Shown here piece by piece: positions 19,828 to 25,802 of a DNA stretch of 25,802 nucleotides. Every line of letters begins with the position of its first letter. Position 1 is the first letter of the stretch. The notes under the pieces were generated by a model. That model was not told the origin of the DNA, did no database searches, and saw only the letters and a list, made by a program, of their open reading frames with translations. This stretch comes from a virus. Where the stretch lies: positions 1-25,802 of the IMG/VR virus record IMGVR_UViG_3300034418_002094. One strand, written 5' to 3'. The translations under genes and the position numbers were made by a program.

Positions 19828-20034
19828 ATGTTAGACTTACCAGATTACATTGTAGTGTTCTACTTCTCTGTGCTTACCTTTATTATTGGGTGGGCTATGC
19901 CACGAGGTAAATACTTGAAGGCGATACAGCTTCGCTTCTTCAAAACACTACACAACTTCTTCGCTGACGAAGAAGAATATATTCAAAACAAAGTTGAGCG
20001 TGTGCGTAAGATTACGACACGGCGTAAGAAATAG
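19828..20034 (+). CDS. Single-span membrane protein with basic tail (68 aa)
   Basis: The ATG at 19828 has CAGGAG 6 bases upstream; a longer frame would run into the structured leader. The product has one N-terminal membrane helix (YIVVFYFSVLTFIIGWAM, about 7-24) followed by an amphipathic cytoplasmic domain (QLRFFKTLHNFFADEEEYIQ) and a basic end (RVRKITTRRKK). Similar small membrane proteins are common in phages, with unknown role. The tRNA begins right after its stop codon, so they share a transcript. Confidence 0.7.
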   Translation: MLDLPDYIVVFYFSVLTFIIGWAMPRGKYLKAIQLRFFKTLHNFFADEEEYIQNKVERVRKITTRRKK

Positions 20035-20111
20035 GGACACGTAGCTCAACTGGATAGAGCAACAGCCTTCTAAGCTGTAGGTTGCAGGTTCAAGTCCTGC
20101 CGTGTTCGCCA
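20035..20111 (+). tRNA. tRNA-Arg(TCT) with encoded CCA
   Basis: A full cloverleaf is visible: acceptor GGACACG (20035-20041) pairs with CGTGTTC (20101-20107), D-arm GCTC...GAGC, anticodon arm ACAGC-CTTCTAA-GCTGT with anticodon TCT, and T-arm GCAGG-TTCAAGT-CCTGC. The discriminator is G and the CCA is encoded (20109-20111). It reads AGA and AGG, codons that are rare in GC-rich alphaproteobacterial hosts but used by this AT-richer phage. It lies in an operon between two protein genes. Confidence 0.97.
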
Positions 20112-20125
20112 ATAAGGAGAAGATT

Positions 20126-20314
20126 ATGAATAAAAAAATTACGAAGGAAGTGGACTACGTTCAGATTAACTTTGCAGACAATGGATTTATTGTAGAGTAT
20201 TCTGGACAGAATGAAGACAGCGACTATCGCAACGCTAAGATTTTAGTTTCATCAGTAGATGAAATGATTGAACAAATCAAAGTAGCCGTAGAAGCTAGTA
20301 GTTTTAAGGAGTAA
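20126..20314 (+). CDS. Hypothetical acidic protein (62 aa)
   Basis: AAGGAG lies 7 bases before the ATG at 20126, 14 bases after the tRNA. The product is a small acidic protein with beta and helix segments (YVQINFADNGFIVEYSG; VDEMIEQIKVAVEAS). It immediately precedes the exonuclease gene and may be co-expressed with it. No family is recognised. Confidence 0.7.
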   Translation: MNKKITKEVDYVQINFADNGFIVEYSGQNEDSDYRNAKILVSSVDEMIEQIKVAVEASSFKE

Positions 20315-20316
20315 TT

Positions 20317-21171
20317 ATGAAAACAATCGACACTCTAATTCAAGACATATACAGCACACTTGAGCAGGGTGTTGATGTGAGTCGAGCAGACATAGCCAAA
20401 GCACTTGATGTGTTTGCACAGGATGCTAAGTCTGCCGTAGCCACGATACTCCAAGAGGGACAGCGTAAAGGCGAAGGCCGCCTACGCTTATCTCAAATCG
20501 GTAAGCCAGACCGTCAAATCTGGTATGGTGTACGTGGTACAGAAGGAGAGCCTCTTGATGGGCAGACTAGGATTAAGTTCCTTATGGGTCATCTACTTGA
20601 GGCTCTCCTGATTGTATTAACTCAAGCTGCTGGACACACAGTAGAAGGACAGCAGGATGAGGTAGAGGTAGAGGGTGTGCTTGGTCACCAAGACTGCCGC
20701 ATTGATGGTGTGCTTACAGATATTAAGTCTGCCAGCAGCTTTGCGTTTAAGAAGTTTAAGGATGGCACGTTGTCAGACGATGACCCATTCGGCTATCTGT
20801 CACAGCTATCAGCATATGCAACTAAGAATGGTGATAAGGAAGCGGCTTTCTTTGCCATTGACAAGAACAGTTCAGAGTTAGCCATACTTAAAGTACACGA
20901 CATGGAAATGATTGATGCACCTTCAAGAGTTAGAGTGCTGAAGGATGTGGTGAAAATGGAAACACCACCAGAGAAGTGTTATACTGACACAGCAGATGGT
21001 ACGTCAGGCAATCGTAAGCTGGTGATTGGTTGTGTGTTCTGTGCCTACAAGAAAGAGTGTTGGAAGGACGCTAATAATGGAGAGGGTTTAAGAGCATTTA
21101 AATATTCTAATGGTGTACGCTACCTCACTAACGTAGCAAGAACACCTGATGTGGAGGAGATTAAACTCTAA
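20317..21171 (+). CDS. RecB/Cas4-like PD-(D/E)XK exonuclease with four-cysteine cluster
   Basis: The 284-residue protein has the RecB-family nuclease pattern: GHLLEAL (91-97), RIDG with D130, D135-I-K137, and QLSAY (163-167, the QxxxY motif). Four cysteines near the C-terminus (C221, C239, C242, C248) probably bind an iron-sulfur cluster, as in Cas4 and AddB, though in those families one cysteine lies at the N-terminus. It is likely the phage exonuclease that degrades host DNA and makes recombination ends, in the place of T7 gp6. It starts 2 bases after the previous stop. Confidence 0.8.
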   Translation: MKTIDTLIQDIYSTLEQGVDVSRADIAKALDVFAQDAKSAVATILQEGQRKGEGRLRLSQIGKPDRQIWYGVRGTEGEPLDGQTRIKFLMGHLLEALLIVLTQAAGHTVEGQQDEVEVEGVLGHQDCRIDGVLTDIKSASSFAFKKFKDGTLSDDDPFGYLSQLSAYATKNGDKEAAFFAIDKNSSELAILKVHDMEMIDAPSRVRVLKDVVKMETPPEKCYTDTADGTSGNRKLVIGCVFCAYKKECWKDANNGEGLRAFKYSNGVRYLTNVARTPDVEEIKL

Positions 21172-21176
21172 TAATA

Positions 21177-21578
21177 ATGAAAAGAAAAAAATATAAACAT
21201 CAATATAAATCTAATTCAGAATATGACGCAGCCCAACAGCTACACAAATTAAAGATTAACTTCGACTACGAAAAAGAAAAGCTTGCGTATGAGTGGCGAG
21301 AGGATAAGAATTATATCCCAGACTTTTTCCTAAACAACGGGGTTATTCTTGAGGTGAAGGGACGCTTCCTTCCAGAGGATAGAAAGAAACATCTGTTCAT
21401 CAAGGCGCAATACCCTGACCTTGATATTCGTTTTGTGTTTGACAATCCATACAGAACATTGTATAAAGGTGGGAAGATGACCTATGCAGACTGGTGTGAG
21501 AAGCATGGCTATCACTACTGCAAGTTGAGGGATGGCATACCAGAGGATTGGTTAGCCAGAGATGCTTATGGTAAGTAG
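21177..21578 (+). CDS. T7 endonuclease I-like Holliday junction resolvase
   Basis: The 133-residue protein matches the T7 gp3 layout: E15 in NSEYDAAQ, D49 in YIPDFFL, and E59-V-K61, the residues corresponding to T7 E20, D55, E65 and K67. Downstream, KGGKMTYADWCEKHG fits the C-terminal part of the family. It cuts branched DNA, debranching replication intermediates before packaging and helping degrade host DNA. The length is nearly that of T7 (149). The ribosome site is a distant GGAGGAG within the end of the preceding gene. Confidence 0.9.
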   Translation: MKRKKYKHQYKSNSEYDAAQQLHKLKINFDYEKEKLAYEWREDKNYIPDFFLNNGVILEVKGRFLPEDRKKHLFIKAQYPDLDIRFVFDNPYRTLYKGGKMTYADWCEKHGYHYCKLRDGIPEDWLARDAYGK

Positions 21579-21903
21579 CACAGGCATATCAATTATACTG
21601 GATGAGTTTCGTCCAGAAGAGTCATCACCAGAACGCACATTATTCTTGTGTGTTATTTTACAAGCGTTGCTTGATGCAACCAAAGAGGAGTACGAAGGAG
21701 AGCCAGTTGAGGTGCGGATTGACAGAGACAGGGCGAAGGCTTGGTTCTTTGCATCAGTAGGTACAACGGCAGAAGACTTTAATGAAGTATGTATATGCGC
21801 AGGTGTTGACCCTAATTACATGCGAGACTTTGCATACAAAGTTTTAAAATCAGGAGAGATAGATTATGTCAGACGTAGAATCAACGCAGTCCTTGGACAT
21901 TAA
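21562..21903 (+). CDS. Hypothetical, possible helix-turn-helix protein (113 aa)
   Basis: The frame begins ATGCTTATG, so starts at 21562 or 21568 are both possible. Residues 70-95 read RAKAWFFASVGTTAEDFNEVCICAGVDPNYMRDFAYKVL (in part), a pattern seen in small phage proteins with two helices before a conserved GVDPNYMR; I read it as a DNA-binding-like domain, without certainty. It overlaps the endonuclease gene by 17 bases and the DUF3310 gene by 38. Confidence 0.65.
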   Translation: MLMVSSTGISIILDEFRPEESSPERTLFLCVILQALLDATKEEYEGEPVEVRIDRDRAKAWFFASVGTTAEDFNEVCICAGVDPNYMRDFAYKVLKSGEIDYVRRRINAVLGH

Positions 21904-22153
21904 CCCTTTTGAGGATGTATACTTTGAAAAGGTAAGCGACCCAGTAAATAGTCCTGCACACTACAATCACAAGGGAGTGGAAGCTATCGAGGCTATCGAG
22001 GCTAGTATGTCGCAGGAAGAATATCAGGGCTACCTTAAGGGTAACTGTATGAAATATCTATGGAGATATAAATACAAGGGCAAACCTGTGGAAGACTTAA
22101 AAAAATGTCAGTGGTATTTGCAAAAGCTTATTGCATCCCACGAGCAACTGTAG
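21866..22153 (+). CDS. DUF3310 family protein
   Basis: The 95-residue product carries the family signature: DPVNSPAHYNHKGVEAIE (25-42), then LKGNCMKYLWRYKYKG and DLKKCQWYL in two helices. DUF3310 proteins are widespread in phages and are sometimes called nucleotide kinase-like, without proof. AGGAG lies 8 bases before the ATG. An EAIEAIEA stretch comes from a short tandem repeat of the gene. A promoter for thyX overlaps its end. The neighbours are nucleotide metabolism genes. Confidence 0.85.
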   Translation: MSDVESTQSLDINPFEDVYFEKVSDPVNSPAHYNHKGVEAIEAIEASMSQEEYQGYLKGNCMKYLWRYKYKGKPVEDLKKCQWYLQKLIASHEQL

Positions 22154-22159
22154 TATAAT
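22131..22159 (+). promoter_or_regulatory. Sigma70 promoter before thyX
   Basis: TTGCAT (22131-22136) and a perfect TATAAT (22154-22159) are 17 bases apart. It overlaps the end of the DUF3310 gene and would start transcription about 17 bases before the thyX ATG. Confidence 0.65.
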
Positions 22160-22181
22160 TCAAACTCTTGGACACTTGAAA

Positions 22182-22856
22182 ATGAACGTAACTTATTTAG
22201 ACCACATGGGCAGTGACTTGACAGTAGTCAACGCTGCAAGAGTATCATTCAATAAAGAAAGCAAACTAGAACACAATGGACGCTATGCTTACCTATCTGA
22301 TAAAGATGTTAAACTTATCAACTACTTGGCAGAGCATGGTCATTGGTCACCTTTCTCTCACTGCTTCGTTCAATTCAGAATTGAAGCACCCATCTTTGTC
22401 GCAAGACAACTTATCAAACACCAAGTAGGGTTGGCATGGAACGAGGTAAGCCGCAGGTATGTGGACTACACGCCTAAGTTCTATTGTCCTAAAGAGTGGA
22501 GGCTACGAGCCGACAATGTTAAGCAGGGCAGTTCAGATGATACTGTCAACTATAACATTACACAGCTATCCCTTGAGTGTTTGAACGAGTATAATCATAT
22601 GCTAGAGCAGGGCATTGCACCAGAGATGGCTCGCATGGTACTGCCACAAAACATGTACACAGAATGGTACTGGTCTGGTTCGCTATACGCTTTTGCTCGT
22701 GTTGTTAATCAACGCACTGATGACACAGCACAGGAGGAGACACGCTGGATAGCTGAACAGATTAGTCAGGAGTGTGCCAAGATTTTTAAACATAGCTGGA
22801 AAGCACTAACAGGAGAGGAGTACGAGGATAAGTATGACACAGAATACTACGACTAA
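22182..22856 (+). CDS. thyX: FAD-dependent thymidylate synthase ThyX
   Basis: The 224-residue product shows the ThyX signature region VARQLIKHQVGLAWNEVSRRY (73-93), a variant of RHR-x7-S with KHQ and one extra residue. Typical flanking segments are EHGHWSPFSHCF (51-62) and PEMARMVLPQNMYTEWYW near 150-170. The enzyme methylates dUMP to dTMP with methylene-tetrahydrofolate and NADPH/FAD. A frame extending to 22131 overlaps the promoter and lacks a ribosome site, so ATG 22182 is chosen, though its Shine-Dalgarno is poor. It feeds dTMP to replication with the reductase two genes on. Confidence 0.95.
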   Translation: MNVTYLDHMGSDLTVVNAARVSFNKESKLEHNGRYAYLSDKDVKLINYLAEHGHWSPFSHCFVQFRIEAPIFVARQLIKHQVGLAWNEVSRRYVDYTPKFYCPKEWRLRADNVKQGSSDDTVNYNITQLSLECLNEYNHMLEQGIAPEMARMVLPQNMYTEWYWSGSLYAFARVVNQRTDDTAQEETRWIAEQISQECAKIFKHSWKALTGEEYEDKYDTEYYD

Positions 22857-23535
22857 CATTTCCTATGCACAAAACAAAGAAGACATTATACTAGAACAGA
22901 TACATCAGGCTGTGTGTGATGAGCAGACAGGATACTTCTTTGAGATAGGTGCTGGTGTGAGTGGACAACACATAGAGTGCAACACATATCTACTCAAGCT
23001 TAGAGGATGGGACGGTGTTATCATTGACAGGATTGGCGACCATCCATTAATTAAGAATGCTTTCGTCACTACTGACAACATACTAGACTTGATGAGCGAG
23101 TGTCCCAAACATATAAACATCTTTTCGATTGACATAGATAGTTATGACTGGTATATTGTTAAGAAAGTTTTGGACAGCAACATGTACGACATTGATATTA
23201 TTTGCACAGAAATAAATTCTTATCACGATTATAAGTATGCAGACCTGATACAACATAGAGATTATGTCAGGGAAGGTAAGTCAAACTGCTTTGGTGCTAC
23301 CTTGTATGCTTATAAGAACTTACTTAATAAATATGGGTACTCGCTTATTTATGTTGAAGACAGAGGCGTTAATGCTTTCTGGGTTAAGAATGATAAGGCA
23401 CATCTGTTCGATAATGCTGATGACTTTGAACATCACTACAAGAAAACAAATATAAAGAATAGCTGGTCAAGACCAGACCCTAATCCAAGATACTTAACAT
23501 CAGAGGAACTACTAAAGGAGGACAATAATGAATAA
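22834..23535 (+). CDS. FkbM-like methyltransferase
   Basis: The 233-residue product follows the FkbM pattern: YAQNKEDIILEQI (11-23), GYFFEIGAG (33-41), NTYLLKLRGWDGVIID (50-65) and FSIDIDSYDWYIV (97-109), where the acidic residues end strands of a SAM-binding Rossmann fold. FkbM-family enzymes methylate sugars, polysaccharides or small molecules. Its place between thyX and the ribonucleotide reductase is odd. GAGG lies 6 bases before the ATG; it overlaps thyX by 23 bases and the reductase by 8. Substrate unknown; the many AT-rich codons hint at separate acquisition. Confidence 0.75.
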   Translation: MTQNTTTNISYAQNKEDIILEQIHQAVCDEQTGYFFEIGAGVSGQHIECNTYLLKLRGWDGVIIDRIGDHPLIKNAFVTTDNILDLMSECPKHINIFSIDIDSYDWYIVKKVLDSNMYDIDIICTEINSYHDYKYADLIQHRDYVREGKSNCFGATLYAYKNLLNKYGYSLIYVEDRGVNAFWVKNDKAHLFDNADDFEHHYKKTNIKNSWSRPDPNPRYLTSEELLKEDNNE

Positions 23536-25429
23536 CTATTTACCGTCTGACTACCAGACGTTTATTGCAACGTCACGTTATGCAAGATGGATTGAAGAGG
23601 AGAATCGCCGTGAGACATGGGCTGAAACTGTGGGTCGCTTTATGGATAATATTGTACGTCCTTCTGGCGTAAGCGAACAAGACATTGCAGAGATACACGA
23701 AGCCATTCTAGGTCTACAAGTTATGCCTAGTATGCGAGCCTTGATGACAGCAGGTGCTGCGGCAGAGCGTGACAACACATGCGTATACAACTGTAGCTAC
23801 TTGCCTGTTGACCATCCTCGTGCCTTTGACGAAGCAATGTTCATCTTGTTGTGCGGTACAGGCGTAGGCTTTAGCGTTGAGCGTCAAGCCATCAGCAAGC
23901 TGCCTACAGTACCTAATGAGTTGCACGATAATGGCGACACGATTGTTGTAGCTGACAGCAAAGAAGGCTGGGCTAAAGGGCTACGTAAACTTATCTCTCT
24001 CCTGTACACAGGGGATGTACCTAAGTGGGACTTGTCTAAGATTCGTCCTGCTGGTGCAAGGCTTAAAACCTTTGGCGGTCGTGCCTCTGGTCCAGAGCCT
24101 CTTAACGATTTGTTTAAGTTTGTTGTGGCTAAGTTTAAGGGTGCGGCTGGTCGTAAGCTGAACAGCATTGAATGCCACGACATTATGTGTAAGATTGGTG
24201 AGGTAGTTGTGGTAGGTGGTGTACGCCGTAGTGCTATGATTAGTTTGTCCAACCTATCTGATGACCGCATGCGCCATGCTAAGTCTGGTCAGTGGTGGGA
24301 GAACGAAGGACAACGAGCCTTGGCTAACAACTCTGTAGCCTACACAGAAAAGCCTGACATGGAAACATTCCTACGTGAGTGGACTGCGCTAGTAGAAAGC
24401 AAGTCTGGTGAGCGTGGTATCTTCAGCCGTGAAGCAGCAGACAAACATGTTGCTCGCAACGGCAGACGTAAGACTGGACAGGAGTGGGGTACTAATCCTT
24501 GCAGTGAAATTATCCTACGACCCTACCAGTTCTGTAACCTGACTGAAGTTGTTATTCGTGCAACCGATACAATCAAGTCGCTTGAACGTAAGGTTAGACT
24601 GGCTACCATCCTTGGTACTATTCAATCTACTTACACTAACTTCCCATATCTTCGCCCCATCTGGCAGAAGAATACAGAAGAAGAAAGGCTGTTGGGTGTA
24701 AGCCTGACAGGTATTATGGACAATGAACTTACTTATAAAGCAGATGCAAAAACATTACAGAAGCTTCGTGACGTTGCTGTACAGACAAACAGGGATTATG
24801 CTAAGTCGTTTGGAATTGATGAGTCTGCGGCCATCACTTGTGTTAAGCCTTCAGGTACTGTGTCGCAGCTTGTTGATAGTGCTTCTGGCATTCATGCTCG
24901 TCACAATGCGTATTACATCCGCACTGTACGGGGCGATAACAAAGACCCTCTCACGCAGTTCCTAAAAGAATCTGGCATTCCTGCAGAGCCTTGTGTGATG
25001 AAGCCTGACAGTACTACAGTGTTCAGCTTTCCTACCAAGTCACCTGCTGGAGCAGTCACACGTAACGACATGGATGCTATTGAGCAGTTGGAGTTATGGA
25101 AACTGTACGCACTTAACTGGTGTGAACACAAACCATCTGTCACCATTACAGTGCGTGAGAATGAATGGCTGAAGGTAGGAGCATGGGTGTATGATAACTT
25201 TGACATCTGCTCTGGTGTGTCTTTCCTGCCACACAGCGACCACACATATGCACAAGCACCATACCAAGATTGCGATAAGGCTGAATACCAAGCGGCCTTG
25301 GCTAAGATGCCTAAGAAGATTGACTGGTCTAAGCTGTCTGACTACGAGAAGGAAGACACAACAACTGGTATGCAGACACTGGCCTGTGCCTCTGGTGCAT
25401 GTGAGATTGTAGACCTAACAGCTAACTAA
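23528..25429 (+). CDS. nrdJ: Adenosylcobalamin-dependent (class II) ribonucleotide reductase
   Basis: The 633-residue protein shows class II reductase motifs: NTCVYNCSY (83-91) with the first substrate-site cysteine, probably C89, GTGVGFSVE (110-118), GGVRRSAMISL (230-240), NPCSEI (323-328) with the catalytic-radical C325 and E327, and the C-terminal redox pair C620 and C625 spaced as in Lactobacillus leichmannii NrdJ. It reduces ribonucleotides to deoxyribonucleotides with coenzyme B12 and needs no oxygen or NrdB subunit. It is slightly shorter than the 739-residue prototype. A near-perfect AAAGGAGG precedes the ATG. A strong terminator follows, ending the operon. Confidence 0.93.
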   Translation: MNNYLPSDYQTFIATSRYARWIEEENRRETWAETVGRFMDNIVRPSGVSEQDIAEIHEAILGLQVMPSMRALMTAGAAAERDNTCVYNCSYLPVDHPRAFDEAMFILLCGTGVGFSVERQAISKLPTVPNELHDNGDTIVVADSKEGWAKGLRKLISLLYTGDVPKWDLSKIRPAGARLKTFGGRASGPEPLNDLFKFVVAKFKGAAGRKLNSIECHDIMCKIGEVVVVGGVRRSAMISLSNLSDDRMRHAKSGQWWENEGQRALANNSVAYTEKPDMETFLREWTALVESKSGERGIFSREAADKHVARNGRRKTGQEWGTNPCSEIILRPYQFCNLTEVVIRATDTIKSLERKVRLATILGTIQSTYTNFPYLRPIWQKNTEEERLLGVSLTGIMDNELTYKADAKTLQKLRDVAVQTNRDYAKSFGIDESAAITCVKPSGTVSQLVDSASGIHARHNAYYIRTVRGDNKDPLTQFLKESGIPAEPCVMKPDSTTVFSFPTKSPAGAVTRNDMDAIEQLELWKLYALNWCEHKPSVTITVRENEWLKVGAWVYDNFDICSGVSFLPHSDHTYAQAPYQDCDKAEYQAALAKMPKKIDWSKLSDYEKEDTTTGMQTLACASGACEIVDLTAN

Positions 25430-25452
25430 GTGACAGTAGCTAGTCCTTGCAG

Positions 25453-25497
25453 AGCCGCTTGTCGTCTTAACGATGACAGGCGGTTTTGTGTTTCTTG
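25453..25497 (+). terminator. Strong rho-independent terminator
   Basis: A 14-bp stem pairs 25453-25466 with 25472-25485 around a 5-base loop (with a few G-T pairs), followed by a T-rich tail to about 25497. It ends the nucleotide metabolism operon 24 bases after nrdJ. Confidence 0.9.
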
Positions 25498-25507
25498 TGG
25501 TAGGCTA

Positions 25508-25536
25508 TTGACACATATAGTTAATTGGAGTACAAT
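25508..25536 (+). promoter_or_regulatory. Sigma70 promoter
   Basis: A perfect TTGACA (25508-25513) and TACAAT (25531-25536) are 17 bases apart, 11 bases after the terminator. It starts a new rightward transcription unit near 25543. Confidence 0.75.
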
Positions 25537-25600
25537 GTCTGATTATGAAAAGAAAGCTGCTAAAAAAATAGCAGAAGATAACCTAGGAGATTTACGATGA
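25535..25600 (+). CDS. Possible leader peptide (21 aa)
   Basis: A frame from ATG 25535 encodes a charged 21-residue peptide (SDYEKKAAKKIAEDNL core) with GGAG only 4 bases upstream. Its start overlaps the -10 box of the promoter above, so a transcript from that promoter would not contain it. It ends in an ATGA overlap with the next gene. It may be translated only by read-through transcription, or not at all. Confidence 0.3.
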   Translation: MSDYEKKAAKKIAEDNLGDLR

Positions 25601-25755
25601 AAAGACCTTATCAATTTAATTTTTCTGAAGAAGAAATGTCAACCATTATGTACTGTCTTGGCGAGCAGCCAGCTAGAATATCTATGAATTTAATACAGCG
25701 GCTTAATGAAGAAGGAGCAGTTCAAAAAGAAAAATTACAAGAAGAAGAAAAATAA
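25597..25755 (+). CDS. Hypothetical protein (52 aa)
   Basis: AGGAG lies 8 bases before the ATG at 25597. The product is acidic at the C-terminus (EKLQEEEK) and has a compact helical middle (EEEMSTIMYCLGEQPARISMNLIQRLNEEG). This suggests a small helical bundle with one cysteine. It is the first gene clearly served by the promoter at 25508. Confidence 0.65.
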   Translation: MKRPYQFNFSEEEMSTIMYCLGEQPARISMNLIQRLNEEGAVQKEKLQEEEK

Positions 25756-25756
25756 A

Positions 25757-25802
25757 ATGATGCAAATGTTTTGCAACAACAAACACGTACTATTGGTTGG
25801 TA
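25757..25802 (+). CDS. Possible start of a further gene, cut by the right edge
   Basis: An ATGATG at 25757, just after the previous stop, opens a frame to the window end (MMQMFCNNKHVLLVG). The ribosome site is weak, so whether this is a gene cannot be decided here. Confidence 0.3.
   Translation, partial: MMQMFCNNKHVLLVG

Noticed and set aside
1-25802. Integrase, attachment sites, insertion sequences and single-subunit RNA polymerase
   Set aside because: Looked for and not seen; promoters are host sigma70-like throughout.

Overview
The window is part of the genome of a tailed double-stranded DNA phage, most likely a podovirus-type phage of a marine alphaproteobacterium. The evidence is a large terminase, a large portal protein, a phage-style replisome (primase-helicase, a short family A DNA polymerase, an SSB, T7-type endonuclease I), and dense, overlapping small genes. 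A cobalamin-dependent class II ribonucleotide reductase, ThyX and no phage RNA polymerase in view resemble what I recall of the cobaviruses (roseophage SIO1 and relatives, Zobellviridae). That placement, and a Rhodobacteraceae host, are inferences.

Layout. Positions 1-5215 read leftward: terminase (3677-5215), portal (1132-3636), a 333-residue virion-module protein (127-1128), and the start of a small gene that leaves the window with a TTG start. Positions 5216-6822 are a control region with one small gene (5924-6136). From 6823 to the right end everything reads rightward: an early block of small, mostly unrecognised, often acidic or membrane-spanning proteins (6823-14994), then replication (14995-21578), then nucleotide metabolism (21866-25429). 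After a strong terminator, a new small transcription unit starts.

The control region is the most unusual part. It holds promoters facing both ways, a candidate ncRNA antisense to the terminase leader, two Fur/Irr-like palindromes, a perfect bacterial parS site (5777-5792), a 22-bp tandem repeat, many TAGGCA/TGCCTA elements, and eight 16-bp palindromes of the form TGTCAAA-N3-TTGACA, three of them packed head to tail. A ninth copy lies inside the first early gene. I read the region as a combined origin and regulatory switch, possibly hijacking host ParB and iron regulators; this is untested.

How the genes may work together: host sigma70-type promoters drive the early block. The replisome copies the DNA; three different PD-(D/E)XK nucleases probably process recombination intermediates and degrade DNA. 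ThyX and the class II reductase supply deoxynucleotides. A SleB-type hydrolase followed by a 35-residue membrane peptide looks like a lysis pair. A tRNA-Arg(TCT) may offset codon bias. A structured leader just before it resembles the 5' end of tmRNA. Capsid, scaffold and tail genes are not in this window.
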